In this document: positions 10,613-21,598 of the stretch, in pieces
Numbering within the stretch: position 1 is the first letter of the stretch
Layout: every line of letters begins with the position of its first letter
From: Paragorgia papillata
Taxonomy: Eukaryota > Cnidaria > Anthozoa > Scleralcyonacea > Coralliidae
Direction: 5' to 3'
NCBI GenBank assembly: GCA_035771165.1
Contig: JAWNZC010000469.1
Span: forward strand, 2,717,001-2,781,000
DNA: 64,000 nucleotides
Made by a program: the position numbers and the translations under genes
The notes under the pieces: model-generated
The model's database searches: none
The model's input: only the letters and a program-made list of their open reading frames with translations
What the model was told of the DNA's origin: nothing

Positions 10613-11830
10613 TTGGCTTATATTTCCTCCGTTCTATCCACCTTGAAAACAAGGTTCGATAATGCTGAAACAACTCAGACTAGCAATCTTTCTACAATTG
10701 AATCCAATTTTCTTTCAAACTATGTTCAGAGCAAAAACTACATCATTAAACCAGCGGATAAGGGTGGTGCCATAGTGATCTGGTCATCAGTCGACTATGA
10801 GACTGAGGCACTTACACAACTGTCTAACCCTCAAAATTACGAACTAATTCAATCAAATTCCAGAGATACTCTTAACCAATTATCCTCCAATATCACTCGG
10901 TACCTATACGAACCATCCAATTGGAGAGTCTAGTTGACTAGACTTCCATTCCAGATCCAAATCCACGTATACCGATTTTCTATTTGCTACCCAAAATCCA
11001 TAAACCAAATACACCAGGACGTCCAATTATATCCGGTTGTGGCTCTCCCACTGACAACCTTTCTGCTTTTGTTGATTATTTTTTGAAACCAATCAGTGAA
11101 ACCTTTCCATCTTATATCAAAGACACAAACCATTTTTTACGTTTAATTTTTAATTTAACAACTCCGCTCCCGGAAAACACTATTTTAGCCACAATTGATG
11201 TAAAGTCACTTTACACCAACATTCCTATATACAAGAAGGAATTGACTCTTGTATTTTATCACTAAAAGATTTTTATTCAAATGATTGGCCTCTACTTCCG
11301 GTTATTACACAATTTTTTGATTTCATTCTAAAAGAAAACTACTTTACTTTTGACAATCAACTCTACTTGCAAAAACACGGCACGGCAATGGGAACCAAAA
11401 TGGCCCCATCCTATGCCAATATTTTCATGGGAACCTTGGAGAATTCCTTTTTGGAATCTTTACCAGATAATAGAAAACCCGGTGTTTGGTTTCGATTTCT
11501 GGATGATATTTTTCTTATTTGGATGCATGGTTTGGCCTCCTTTAAACGTCAGTTTATGTTCTCTTTGAACTCCTTCCACAATACAATCAAATTTGTGGAA
11601 ACACATTCTACCGAGGAAGTCAATTTCTTGGATACCACCATCTATATCGATGATGATGGATCACTCAAATCTGATTTGTTCATTAAACCAACTGACTGTT
11701 TACCCCTTCTACATTATAATTCCTACCACCCGGACTCATGTAAGAGTGGCCTAATTTGTAGCCAAATGTTGAGATATCGTCGGGTGATCACGGACGATCA
11801 GAGATTTATCCAGAGGGCACAAAACCTGAG
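10613..11830 (+). pseudogene. Penelope-like reverse transcriptase (degenerate)
   Basis: Three open segments in succession cover a PLE-type RT. 10613-10933 has IIKPADKGGAIVIW. 10984-11265 has LLPKIHKPNTPGRPIISGCG and DVKSLYTNIP. 11367-11830 has GTAMGTKMAPSYANIFMGTL, FLDDIFLIW with the catalytic DD, and SQMLRYRRVI. These motifs are diagnostic of the Penelope clade. Stops at 10931 and near 11263, plus a frame change, show it is dead. It is interrupted after 11830 by another repeat. Confidence 0.88.
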
Positions 11831-13278
11831 GCATCCTCGTACCCAGGGTCTTATCTCCGCTTCCCCGCGCCGCGAAAAGACCCTGGTTGGGGCTGGTCAC
11901 GTGTCTCCCAGAATATGGGAGATAACAAACTTTTCTTGTCAGGGTCGGGTGGTTGTTTTGAAAATTTGTCGCAGTACCTCGAATCAAGAATATTTACAAT
12001 ATCGAGCTCTGAATATCGAGGAAAGCTCATTACGCAAATTAAACACTCCATGGATAACAATCTGGTATTCTTGAATTACAATTCTGAACTTCTACAAAAG
12101 CCTTCCGTCGTTCAATCCGACGAGCAGCGAGATTCTGTATTCTTCGAATGGATTTCTACAGTCATCACTCATCAGCGATCTGATATTTAATAGCAGCCTG
12201 AAGATTTTAAATTTTACAGTAAGCGAATTTAAATTTCCTTACAATCAACTGAATCAAGACTATGCGAAATTCACAAATTCTTTTGGTTGACAATCGTTTG
12301 AATGCAACGGCGGGCTGGTGTTTAAAGTAGGCACTTATACTTGAACTATATTGCTGATTTTTAAACTGAGCCAACCTTATATTTAATAGCATTCATAATT
12401 CATAAAAGGAGCCACAAGCTCATGTTGTCAACTGTTAATTGCTAGCCTCAATTTCACTAAAGTTGTCTACCTATCAGTATCGCGTTTTACTTACTATTAT
12501 TAACATTTTACAGTATTATTATATCGCGCGCTGAACGTTGCTTGTTCAATGTTTTTCTTGTCACTGTATTTTACAGAATTACAGCCAAAACTCACCACTG
12601 AATCCGCAGCGCGAATGTTATACCGTTCTATGTTTCCTAAATTATGGAAAATACTTCGTTATAAACGTTAAATTCCGAAAGATCCAAATTATGGCATGAC
12701 CACCGTTCAACTGAGTTCAATATATTTTAATAAATATGTTTACTTCGCCGTTCAGACTCCTTAAACAACTCAGGCACATTTGTATTACCTTTAAATATCA
12801 CCTTGATCATGTATTCTATAAATGTTCATATAGTTTACTGATATTGTCTTTGTTTTTTAGGCAACCGTTTCGTATAAACGCAAACAGTCAGACGCGCGCA
12901 ACGAAACGCTTGAAAACATTGACAGTTGGCACATAAAAAACAACAAAGGCAAAGCGGCGGGACACAAAGCGACTAACGAAAAATTGGCGGTGTATTCGGG
13001 TAGACTTCGACGAATAAAACCCAAGGCGCTAATCAACCGGAGAGATTTACACGTATTTTACTATTTCAAAAAGCCAATCGAGACATAGGGGCCTTCAAGT
13101 TCAGGACGGCGACTTCTGTTTCTACATACAGTTTACAGCATCGCACAACACTGAGTAAACTGACGTAAATAAACATCGATTTGGGCATGCAGTCTGAGTC
13201 TGGCTTTCTTGACAGTTATAAAACGTACACCTTGTCTTGTCAGAATAAAATAAACCATTATAAAAAGTCTTTTCGTTT
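11831..13278. mobile_element. Nested insertion in the PLE, one end resembling the 45477 MITE
   Basis: The PLE coding sequence stops at about 11830 and resumes at about 13279. The left end, tcctcgtacccaggg followed by ggctggtcacgtg and cccagaat, matches the end of the MITE at 45477. I could not find the matching inverted end on the right, so the element is either truncated or compound. The short open frames inside are not supported. Confidence 0.5.
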
Positions 13279-13990
13279 TCAGTTTAGCCACCCAAGCGGA
13301 ACTTCTTGAACCCAAAGGGACCAGCCTCCAACCAATCCTTCCATTCGTTATTCCTTATGACGACAACCTTTCCAAACATCTGAACCACATCTTAAGACAA
13401 CATTGGTCATATATTGAGAATGACCAATGCCTCCCCCAGATTTTCCCAAATCCTCCGGTGGTGGCTTTTCAAAGACACAAAAACCTAAGAGAACATTTTG
13501 TACGCTCCAAATATACTCAGAAATCATAAAGAAACACTACAATTATTTCAACTTGTATGGATTTAAACATGTTCATTTCAATTAGTCCATCACTTGATGG
13601 ACTCTGGTAACATTTGATTGCCATTTTAAAACAAAAAAAGAACATTCAACCACGTGTTTTAAACGTTTAAAAATACATTGTAAAGAAAAGGGAACAACTT
13701 ACTTTTATATTGACAGTTTTTATACGTCAATAACCATTCAGGATCCAGGCCATTTTTATAAATACATAGTAATAAAGTTCATTCCAAAATCTCCTCGTTA
13801 TTTCATTGTTTACCCAAAATATCTTCGCAAAACAAGTCTGTACAGGTTACCAGTGTACTTCCAAAGAGGTTGTTCCATCAGAATTTTAAAACATAATTTT
13901 AACCGGTTTTCTCACTCGCTTCGTGACATTCGAATTTCCAACATGGCAAAAAAAACAACAACAACAACTTGGTCGCAGTACTTTGCTCGG
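13279..13990 (+). pseudogene. Penelope-like C-terminal region (thumb and GIY-YIG remnant)
   Basis: Frame from 13279 reads TQAELLEPKG, then PFVIPYDDNL, HILRQHW, IFPNPPVVAF and NLREHFVRSKYTQKS, the pattern found after the RT in PLEs. After the stop near 13527, scrambled frames contain FNRFSHSLRDIRISNM near 13900-13945, similar to the end of the PLE GIY-YIG nuclease. The nuclease core is not intact. Confidence 0.7.
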
Positions 13991-15206
13991 TCTAAATTGT
14001 TGTCATAACAACAACACGCAAGTCTATTTCCGGCCCTTTTCTGACGCGGCGGGATTTTGAAAGCCGGGATTTTGAAAGCCGGGAAAGTCTTTGTAAGTAT
14101 TTGTTTACATTTTTTATACCAATTAACCTTAAATTAATTTCTAATGTTGCCGTATCAATGTCACTGTTATTTCTCTGTATTTTTGCCGATTACCATGAGT
14201 TTTTTGTGCAGTTTTTCCTCAAAAATAAATTTTTAGCTGCTTGGTGCTGTCGCCATACCTACAAAAAATGGTTTCAAAACTTTCTTGTTAGTTTGTGTTT
14301 TTACGTATTATATATCACCAGTTTAACCCTTTGGGATTATATAGCGTATTTCTCTACATTTCACTGGTTTCTAGAAAATTTTTACGCGATTTTTACGGAT
14401 TTCTCTTTGTTTTTCTAAAAAAAACTTCGGTTGCCGTTTTGCTGACGAATATCTTTTTTAAAAAATTACAAAAGTTTAAAACTTTTTTCGCTTCCCTCGG
14501 GCCACCTATCTCGTATACCGACCGTCTCTTGGCAATCCTTTATTTCAAAAGCAGACATGTCGTTCCAGGGCTTGCTAGTGAGCTAGGAACATGCCTCCCA
14601 GTCATGCTTGGAACCTGCATGATGATTCATGGCTTTATTGGGCAAAATTCAGACAGCTCTTTAGCCCGCAAATGTCTGTTTTTTGGCTTCTTTCTACTTC
14701 AGCACCCGGGTTTTGCGCATCCTATTCCATCTGTTTCTTCCTTCTTTAATCCTTAAATCTCGTTGGTGGCGTGTTGTCGTATACAGGGTGTAACCTCAGA
14801 TTTTTCGCGATATTATATTAACTAAAAAAATATATTTCCAAAACAAAATATTTTAAGCAACCAGAACCAACAACCCCCTACTCAGTTCAGCTTGTAAACA
14901 AGAATTTCCCCTTCCCCTCTCCATCTTTTATTTTATCAGAATACTAACCTTTACTAATAACCCTTCCCCCCACCCCCCACTAATACAATAACACATGAAC
15001 ACACATTTTTTTTAAAAATCTTTATTTTACCAAATCCAAAACACGGGGTCTCAACGACCCTTGTTTTTCTCTTCCAAAATAAATCGTACTCGCAGGATTG
15101 GACCAAAATCCAACCTGTTTTGATGGAAGCACATGGTACGTCCGGGATCAGATTAACTGTTTTATACATTATAATTATTTATGATTTCCCCTTTAAAAAA
15201 AAAAAG
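13991..15206. other. Unassigned right part of the PLE insertion block
   Basis: No recognisable domain. Includes a short direct repeat (gggattttgaaagccg, twice, 14050-14083), open frames at 14101-14756 with a hydrophobic, low-complexity translation, and an A-run close to the right border. It has no counterpart in the other units. Confidence 0.5.
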
Positions 15207-15271
15207 TAGGTACTATGTCGCATGCAAGGTTTTCCGATGTTAGTTAAGTAACAATAGAATATTCTTCGGGA

Positions 15272-15384
15272 CCAATCAAATTTCAGAAGGTTTTTCCGAT
15301 AGAATCACATCCCGAGTCAGTCGGAGAAGTCTTCTGACGCACTAGATACATGTACGCCCAAGCGTGCCTATTTGTATATATAAA
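15272..15384 (+). promoter_or_regulatory. CCAAT and TATA promoter-like pair before short ORF (unit 1)
   Basis: A CCAAT box at 15272-15276 and tatatataaa at 15375-15384 lie about 160 and 50 bp before the ATG at 15432. The same arrangement is kept in the unit 2 copy (CCAAT 27457-27461, TATA near 27559-27569). Motif evidence only. Confidence 0.5.
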
Positions 15385-15431
15385 CTGAAAGCCCGACGTT
15401 CAAAGTCATTTTATGTTTTGCTTGTTGTTGA

Positions 15432-15620
15432 ATGAAGGTAGTACCCGTGTTGATGTTTCACAGTTCTGTACTGTCCACCCTTACCAAGATGAGCAGTATG
15501 GTAGGAGAATCCTGCAGTAAAAGCCTAGAAGACAAAGAAATGATTTCGCGATTATTATGTAGAAGGCCTTCATCAACATTGAGCAAGCTGATGAGCAAAT
15601 GTATAGTGGAGTTTGAATAA
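15432..15620 (+). CDS. Hypothetical short protein (62 aa), unit 1
   Basis: Open frame behind a CCAAT/TATA pair. It begins MKVVPVLMFHSSVL, has a Ser/Lys-rich middle and ends LSKLMSKCIVEFE. The unit 2 copy (27617) keeps the frame and adds a second LSKLMSKCIVEFE. I do not recognise a family, and the possible start of a spliced product cannot be excluded. It could equally be a non-coding leader that stays open by chance. Confidence 0.3.
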   Translation: MKVVPVLMFHSSVLSTLTKMSSMVGESCSKSLEDKEMISRLLCRRPSSTLSKLMSKCIVEFE

Positions 15621-15857
15621 TTATTATGTAGAAGGCCTTCATCAACATTGAGCAAGCTGATGAGCAAATGTATAGTGGAGTTTGAATAATTATTATGTAG
15701 AAGGTCTTCATCAACATTGAGCAAGCTGATGAGCAAATGTATAGTGGAGTTTGAATAATTATTATGGGCCAGTCAGCTGAGGTGGAGAATAATGATCTAG
15801 GTGCTATTCCGAGTGACGAACCATACCGAGGCCAGTAGAGTAAAACTCGCACTAGAA

Positions 15858-15945
15858 AACCGAAGGTCGCGGGTTCGAATCCCAGCGGCGGTCAAGTCGA
15901 GTTTTTCTCTATAATAATAATAATAATAATAATATGCGTTTATTA
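15858..15945 (+). mobile_element. tRNA-like SINE fragment with (TAA)n tail, unit 1
   Basis: Contains the pol III B box gggttcgaatccc within ggtcgcgggttcgaatccca, followed by a tail of (ata)n at 15910-15940. No complete A box or cloverleaf 5' half is recognisable, so this is a tRNA-derived repeat and not a tRNA gene. The unit 2 copy is at 28042. Confidence 0.6.
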
Positions 15946-16500
15946 AAACTCTTTGCAGCATAGCTGAATTACGAGTTTATTAATAGGGATAATACAGGTT
16001 ATAGGATGATAATACTTACAAGGTATGGAATTTAAAATCTATAAGTTTTTGTAAATTTATAAAAGTGGCCCATGCATGCCACTTGTATTCAAGTATATAA
16101 AGGTAATATTAATATTTACATGTTATAAAATTTGAAAATCTATCAGTTTTGTAAAGTTTATAAAAGTAGAATGACTTGCAGGTCTCAAGTTATATGTATG
16201 ACTAGTACTGTTACAACTATTATAGTTAAAAAGTTGTTTAAGAGGTCCAGTTAATTTATTGTCTTTTGCAAATTTCTTACATATATCGTCTCTTCTCTTA
16301 ACTAATGTTTCGAGACCAGCTCTAATCAGCGACTCTTCATATCAGGTATCAGGATTAATTATTTTCATTGCTCTCTTTTGTACCCTTTCTATTTTGGCAC
16401 TTAAGTAGTCAGGGATTGCAGACCACACTGGGGCTGCATACACGAGAATTGGTCTGACTAAACTGCAATATACCGTTATACCGTTATACTCGCCCTGGTG
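15946..16500 (-). mobile_element. CR1/L2-like LINE 3' fragment (degenerate), unit 1
   Basis: On the minus strand this encodes the C-terminal tail of a non-LTR retrotransposon RT protein (same as 28368-28607 in unit 2), but a TGA replaces a Ser codon at about 16341, in the segment that reads TSYEES in unit 2. The 3' end shares a tttattaa..ctttgcagc..agctgaattac signature with the LINE at 37090. Confidence 0.7.
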
Positions 16501-16571
16501 TGGTTCATCACTCGGAGTAACACCTGATTAACTTGCGTAGCCAGCATTCGGGGGGTGGGGGAGAGCTTGAG

Positions 16572-16821
16572 TTAAAGAGCGAGAGAAAGAATAAGGTGAA
16601 GAGCGAGAGAAAGAATTGGGTGAAGAGCGGGAGAAAGAATAGGGTGAAGAGCGAGAGAAAGAATAGGGTGAAGAGCGAGAGAAAGAATAGGGTGAAGAGC
16701 GAGAGAGAGAATATGGTGACGAGCGAGAGAAAGAATAGGGTGAAGAGCGAGAGAAAGAATAGGGTGAAGAGCGAGAGAAAGAATAGGGTGAAGAGCGAGA
16801 GAAAGAATAGGGTGGGAGGCA
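16572..16821. repeat. 24-bp minisatellite, about 10 copies (unit 1)
   Basis: Direct repeats of gagcgagagaaagaataggg plus tgaa. Since 24 is a multiple of three, several frames stay open on both strands; these are not genes. The unit 2 array at 28738 has about 21 copies. Purine-rich on the plus strand. Confidence 0.92.
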
Positions 16822-17037
16822 AATGGAACGCCTGTCAAAATGCTATTTCTAAAAGCGTACAAACCAAATGATTGACGTCACGTTTACTTCCCGGGCCGTG
16901 AATAAAAAGATGCATTATTATGACGTTGACAAAACTCGCACTGTAGGCCCCACCTTGACGAAGGGGGGGACACGTAGAACACGTGAAACCTGTGGTTAGT
17001 TTCCTATTGTCCACCTTTTATCCCTCAATGTACCTAC

Positions 17038-17241
17038 CTTTCGTACAGCAATGGAATCGTGAGGATTTGATGTGATCTCAAGTCCCTCCAACTGTTCTCG
17101 TACATCGCGGGCTCGTTTCATAGATCTGTGTTGGCTAACGTTCTCATAACACCATTGAATGGAGTAATTCGTCTCTGCCCACTGTTCGTAAGCATTGAGC
17201 AAGGTAAGATGGTCGCCTCCTGGTCGGAAGAAGTTCTTTCT
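17038..17241 (-). pseudogene. DHX16: DHX16-like exon, truncated at 5' side (unit 1)
   Basis: Reads [20 protein letters not shown], then [26 protein letters not shown] and SIAVRK, ending at a GTAGGT donor. This is the helicase-associated region of DHX16. Compared with unit 2 it lacks 18 nt (in frame) after EQLEGL and it is cut at 17241, where the sequence passes into a simple repeat. The N-terminal part of the exon is therefore lost, so this copy cannot be functional as it stands. Confidence 0.82.
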
Positions 17242-17249
17242 TACCACAG

Positions 17250-17307
17250 CACTATTACAACCACCACCATACCACCACTATTACCACCACTATTACCATC
17301 ATCGTCA
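17250..17307. repeat. Short ACC/ATT simple repeat (unit 1)
   Basis: About 55 bp of (accacc, ccactatt) repeat, ending catcatcgtcattt. It occupies the same position, relative to the right flank, as the 1.1-kb and 6.4-kb arrays of units 2 and 3. Confidence 0.85.
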
Positions 17308-18165
17308 TTTGACATACTTTATTGGTATACTGAATTTTGTAACGCTATTTAATCAAAAACTCTATTTAATATACAATTAAGAACTACCCTAAGCTAAAAT
17401 TTAATTATTTACAAGAGTGACAATGCTTGCACAGTTCAAGACTTAATATTCTTATAAGTAATTGTTGTTTTCTAATATTAATCATCACTAAGGAATATTG
17501 ACAATAATCATGTGAGTAAATGTTTTTCAAATTACTATATAGCTAATCATATTAAAAATTATCATTCTGTATTCCTGAACTTCTACATTTTCAAATCTTC
17601 TCTTTACACTGCTCAATAACTAAGTATGTTTAAGTAGTAACAGTTGATATTTTACTTTAAAGATTAATTAACTAACACAACAAAACCTACCTAACTTCTG
17701 AAGTTGAAAGAAACATAAACGTGTTTAAAAATAAGCCGTTAAAATGTTGTTTTTCAACTTCGTAAAAACATATAACAAACTGCGAGAAATGCCTCTTAAC
17801 AGACTTCAGTTAAAATCAAATAATTTTTCAAAAGGCTTCTGGAGGAATCGCGTTTTCCGTTCGCGATATTTTTCAACTGGTGCTCTCCTTTTTAAATTTC
17901 TAGATCCGCTCCTAAGAGCTTTATTTGTGATGTTTTCTGTGTGCTGTTGCACTTTGTGATGTTTTCTGTGTGCTGTTGCACTCTTTTTTCTTTTGTTTTT
18001 CTTTACTCTGTAAGAGTTAGAACTGGGATTATATAGAGTAAGGGTTATAAGACAACGTTTTAGGGTTGGTTGGAATAAGATTTTGTTCAACGACATGACC
18101 TAGGTTCTTTATAAGCGTAAACAATTGAGTGCTTCGTACGTAGTGTTTTGGATAATAGTAAAGTG

Positions 18166-18359
18166 AAAAGGTAGCAAACTGCCGAGATTTTAGAAACGAA
18201 ATACTGACGTTTCGAGCGCAGCCCTGCATCAGAGTTTACTTAAGAAAACTGATAAAGGGTTCCACTCGAACTGACATCAGTTATTCCTTACTGTCATAAA
18301 AGGCTCTGCTAGAAACATCAGTTTTTCGTTTTTAAAATCTCGTCAGCTTGCCATCTTTT
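18166..18359. repeat. Inverted repeat with hammerhead-like core, unit 1
   Basis: Left arm 18166-18234 (aaaaggtagcaaactgccga onward) pairs with 18302-18359 in inverted orientation at roughly 80% identity. On the minus strand 18204-18234 reads ctctgatgcagggctgc, then gctcgaaacgtcag, which contains CUGAUG and GAAAC separated by a possible stem II. That arrangement recalls the hammerhead ribozyme core known from Penelope-like elements. Confidence 0.55.
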
Positions 18360-18375
18360 CGTTTTATTAAGCCTG

Positions 18376-18532
18376 TTTTCCAGTCATCGCAGAAACTGGC
18401 TTGCAGCTCGCAGCGAGTACTTGCATCTAATTAAAAAGAAGTCAGAGTGAAAAACAAGCACTGTGAGTTAGTTTTAATTAGATGTAAGTACTCGCATTAA
18501 GCTGCGAGTCAGTTTCTGCCATGACTGGAAAA
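18376..18532. repeat. Long hairpin-forming inverted repeat, unit 1
   Basis: Arms 18376-18436 and 18473-18532 are complementary over about 58 bp (ttttccagtcat..gcagaaactg and cagtttctgccatgactgga) around a loop of about 36 bp. Present in units 2 (33025-33181) and 3 (49399-49556). Confidence 0.8.
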
Positions 18533-18811
18533 GAGGCTTTATAGGTTCTGCTTAGTCTGCTTCGCAGAGATCTCTTCGGCTCCAACACAAGGAATAGCAA
18601 GTTTAGAATATAGAGGGCCATATAGGCAATGTAGAAAACTAGAAATACAAATCGAAAATGTTTAAAAGGTTGGTGTACTGCTGAATTGAAATACTCATTA
18701 AGGAGGACTAACGTTTTTAGCGTAGGTCCTTCGGCAAAAAGAAATTTGTACTGAAATAAACGTATATACAATATTCTTTTAAATTTCCCTACACTATTCT
18801 TTCTTTCCATC

Positions 18812-18816
18812 CCCCC

Positions 18817-18848
<32 letters not shown>
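18812..18848. repeat. (TC)n microsatellite followed by CTGATGA motif
   Basis: A (tc)n tract runs directly into ctctgatgaaggatcttcgc and then tcaaaacgg. CTGATGA and AAAAC resemble the hammerhead core but with GAAAC changed to AAAAC. The tract has become a C-run in units 2 and 3. Confidence 0.6.
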
Positions 18849-18849
<1 letters not shown>

Positions 18850-19861
18850 GATGAAGGATCTTCGCTCAAAACGGTTAGACCTGATTCGTGAGTATATTTC
18901 AGCTGTATTCCAACTTTTTAAAAGAATCCCCCGACTGTTTGAACAAGTGGACATGAAAATGTTGGCAATGTCGTCTATTTTGAAAATGCGTTGAATTTTA
19001 TCATTTTACCATCTTGAATGATGACGTGAAATGGTTGCAAGCGAAGAGCAGCATGACTACTAGACGTGATTGTTGAAAAAGATTATATTTGGATGGCTTC
19101 AGACTGACTTTTTCTCATAATAAGAATCATAATGACCTTTTGATTTAAAACTGATCTAAGATTAGAGAATTAGGATTAGAGGGTTAGGATTAGTACTGTC
19201 ACAATGTCACTGTGAGGTCAGTAAACCAATTTCTTGCCTGATTGTTTTCGTGTTTTATTCAACTCTTTTTCGTCGGTGGATATTCCCAGTGAGGAGTAAA
19301 ATCGTCTGGCGTTAGCCCAGAGTAAAATACGTTGAGAGTCGAATGCCGCTTAGAAATGGTTAAGAGAAAGGTGTGAAAGTTAACTTTTTTCCCTCTACAG
19401 TAAAACGTTTTCCAGTGTAGATTTGTCCTTCCTTCTAGTTCCCTGCATAGCTCTAGTGTCAGTGCTGATAATTGAAAAGTTGTTTTTTTTTTACATTCGC
19501 AGCGTGTCTGTATCTGCCATCCGGAGAAAAATTAGATTTACCGTAAAAAGTGGAAACTTAATACAAATTAGAATTTCGGAACTTACTAGAACAAATTTTT
19601 CTTCGCTCCTGAGAACTTTGAACTAATACTTTTCAATACTAAAGAGTAACACCAGGGCTGAGGAAAGAACTAAAGAATAAAACACAAATCTACACCGCAA
19701 AATGTTTTAGAAAGGAAAGATGTAATTTTTTATAGCTTTTTCCTATCAAGTCGCGTCAAATTGCGATGTTCCAGACTTTTAGTTTTAGATAAATTTAAAA
19801 AAAAACAAACATTAAAACAATCAGATCTGGCAGTCATTGACAGTCATGCTACTATTTAGTT

Positions 19862-19879
19862 TGACGTCATTTGACGTCA
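19862..19879. promoter_or_regulatory. Paired CRE palindromes (TGACGTCA x2), unit 1
   Basis: TGACGTCA at 19862-19869 and 19872-19879, 10 bp apart, followed by aagatggcgcc, a YY1-like motif. Retained intact at 34514-34531 and 50902-50919. They lie about 220 bp beyond the stop codon of the TRIM-like gene. Confidence 0.5.
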
Positions 19880-20100
19880 TTATTCAAGATGGCGCCACTC
19901 GTGGTGAAATTAGCTTATACTCGCACATAATCTTTTTGAAAAGTAAATTATTTTTAAATTTTTTACAAGGCATTTTCAAAATAGACGAAGACGTTGACAA
20001 CATTTTGATGCCAACTTGTTCAAATAGTCGGAGATGCCTTTTTGACACTTTCGATTGGATTTTGATATGAGCGTGCGTAATGTGTTATCAGCGGTATTAC

Positions 20101-20411
20101 TCAGTAAAATACTTCTATTTCAGTTGGAGTAAAGTTGAAACTTCCAGCCAGAAGAGATTTGGTTTGTGCAGTGCCAGGTTGGTATCCTGGGGGTAATTGA
20201 TATGAGAAGCCAAGGTTGGAGCATGATCCTTTATTGTGATTGGAGTTATCACTGATGCGGAAATCACCACCTGCACCAAAGATTGGTCCCCAGTTAAGAT
20301 GGCTGTCGATTGCAAATCGCTTGTCGTGAACGTCGCATTTGAATGCAGGTATGTCGTCTTTATTTTTTAACGAAAACAAAAACGAGGAGTTGGACTCTTT
20401 CCAACCTCGAC
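20101..20411 (-). CDS. Gene B exon 3: second half of TLDc domain
   Basis: A 311-nt terminal exon, acceptor tttatttcag, stop TGA at 20101-20103. It starts with two bases that complete a Gly codon split with exon 2 and reads FLFSLKNKDDIPAFKC, GPIFGAGGDF, YQLPPGYQPG and KSLLAGSFNFTPTEIEVFY, the second half of a TLDc domain including its characteristic C-terminal E-V-x-x end. This exon is nearly identical in all units. It completes an intact 572-aa protein with exons 22738-22989 and 23400-24555. Confidence 0.9.
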
Positions 20412-20754
20412 CTGAAATAAAATGTAAAACATTTACTCCCTGTGTTCATCATATTTTCCTTTACTTCATCATTGACTTTAAAAAACATTTTAAACCAAAA
20501 CAAAGAAAATTTTTAAAACAGTTCTGTCATTGAATTCTCTTGAATGTACAGTTCTAGCAGAACATTATAATTTTCTACATGTTTGATATAAAATACAGAA
20601 ATATAGAAAAAAAATTCAACTTCTAAAAACTAAAGTAAGGTTTCATTTGTTTAAAGTGTATATTTACTACTAAATATACTAATATGCTGTAATTACAATT
20701 AAATATACTATTATAATTATTTCTTTCACTACTCTAAATTATTTTATTGTTATA

Positions 20755-21052
20755 GTCAAAATGGAAATACCTTCCCACTTCTTCTTCTGTAGTTTGTTGT
20801 GTATTACTGTATTTCTGTAGCCGGTACCAAAGCATGAGAGCATTTTTTGTTGAAAACTGTACATAGCTTTAAATGGCATTTATTGATAATACAATGGATA
20901 TTTATCCCAAATTGATACCAACAGACGAATATACATCAAGAATTGGTGACTTTTATCACTAGACTTTCCTCACGCTTCAGTAGCAGCTACAGAAATACAG
21001 TAATACACAACCAACTACAGAAGTGGAAGTGGGAAGGTATTTTCATATTGAC
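20755..21052. mobile_element. Fold-back MITE-like element, unit 2 copy
   Basis: Same arms as 178-491. Small deletions in the loop distinguish the copies. Confidence 0.75.
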
Positions 21053-21598
21053 TGCAAATTTAATATTTTTTCTAAATTATCATGTGTGGTCCTGATTCAA
21101 ACTTGAATACTAAACTATCAGGAAGTCACTGCACTTTTCATTTTTACAAAAAAAATCAATATTTTGGCCTATAATAGAAAATACTTTTTATGACTTTTTG
21201 AATCTTGTGCTGCAACCTATGCTGTTAACCCATTGCTGCCTAGGATGTCTGAGGTTTCTCCTTTTGATGAGTAAAATCATCTGGTATTAGCCAGAGTGAA
21301 ACAATAAAGGCGTCATTTTGCTTGGCTCAGGTATCCATTAGGTTTGATGTAAAAAGGAAATTGGATGTATTTTATCTGCCAACAGACTATAAACATATTT
21401 CATTTTTGAAAATGTAGAGTACATGACATCAAACTCTTCCACAAAGATAAGATCTCACTCCAGGATCAGGGTGCCATGGGTTACTTAAGCTGGCAGTCTT
21501 AGTGCTTGGGAGCAGCTGGGCAGACTATTGTAATTCCTGGGAAAATGATGATAAAGACTTTTTCACAATTACGTATGTTTTTTATAGCAGGCTTGGAC

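Larger units (their letters stand above)
9076..15206 (+). mobile_element. Penelope-like element insertion block (about 6.1 kb)
   Basis: This block is present only in unit 1, between two copies of a segment that is single in unit 2. It contains a degenerate Penelope-like retroelement in plus orientation (about 9184-13960), a SINE inserted in reverse (about 9440-9810), a second nested insertion (about 11831-13278) and about 1.2 kb of unassigned sequence to the right. PLE copies are often flanked by duplicated sequence, but here the flanking repeat belongs to the host unit. Confidence 0.75.
15207..15770 (+). repeat. Duplicated promoter/short-ORF segment, right copy, with 68-bp repeats
   Basis: Matches 8655-9075 and unit 2. 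Its 3' part (15551-15765) is three copies of a 68-bp unit containing cattgagcaagctgatgagc and gtatagtggagtttgaat. In unit 2 the same place holds four copies of a shorter 45-bp unit. Confidence 0.8.
17308..20100. other. Common 2.8-kb block 3' of gene B, no gene recognised
   Basis: Conserved with small changes at 31946-34752 and 48303-51140. Open frames at 17744-17959, 18478-18954 and 19837-20070 recur in the copies, but recent duplication alone explains this, and frame lengths vary between copies. It contains two inverted repeats, hammerhead-like motifs, a (TC)n tract and paired CRE palindromes listed separately. Its left end reads, on the minus strand, aataaagtatg just before the simple repeat, resembling a retroelement 3' end. 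Confidence 0.6.
1..20577. repeat. Tandem duplication unit 1 (about 20.6 kb)
   Basis: The first bases of the window (catgtttgatataaaataca) recur at 20578, 35233 and 51618, and long stretches after each point align almost base for base. Unit 1 holds intron 2 to exon 1 of gene A, DHX16-like exons, a Penelope-like insertion, the common 17.3-20.1 kb block and the last exon of gene B. It is the longest unit because of a Mutator-like MITE, an extra 5S-like segment and the roughly 6-kb Penelope-like insertion. The phase of the unit is set only by the window edge, so the true breakpoint may lie elsewhere. Confidence 0.9.

Noticed and set aside
14101..14756. Phe-rich 105- and 153-codon frames in the PLE block
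   Set aside because: Hydrophobic low-complexity translation of a T-rich region, with no counterpart in other units and no family match.
15858..15900. Possible tRNA gene (gggttcgaatccc B box)
   Set aside because: No A box or acceptor-stem 5' half and no cloverleaf; followed by a (TAA)n tail, so a SINE fragment is a better call.
18478..18954. 158-codon minus-strand frame that recurs in units 2 and 3
   Set aside because: Its recurrence is due to the segmental duplication. Length changes between copies (138 and 137 codons), it crosses a (TC)n or C-run tract, and no domain is recognised.
19837..20070. 77-codon plus-strand frame conserved in three units
   Set aside because: Near-identity follows from recent duplication, and one copy is cut to 61 codons. 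No start context or domain support.
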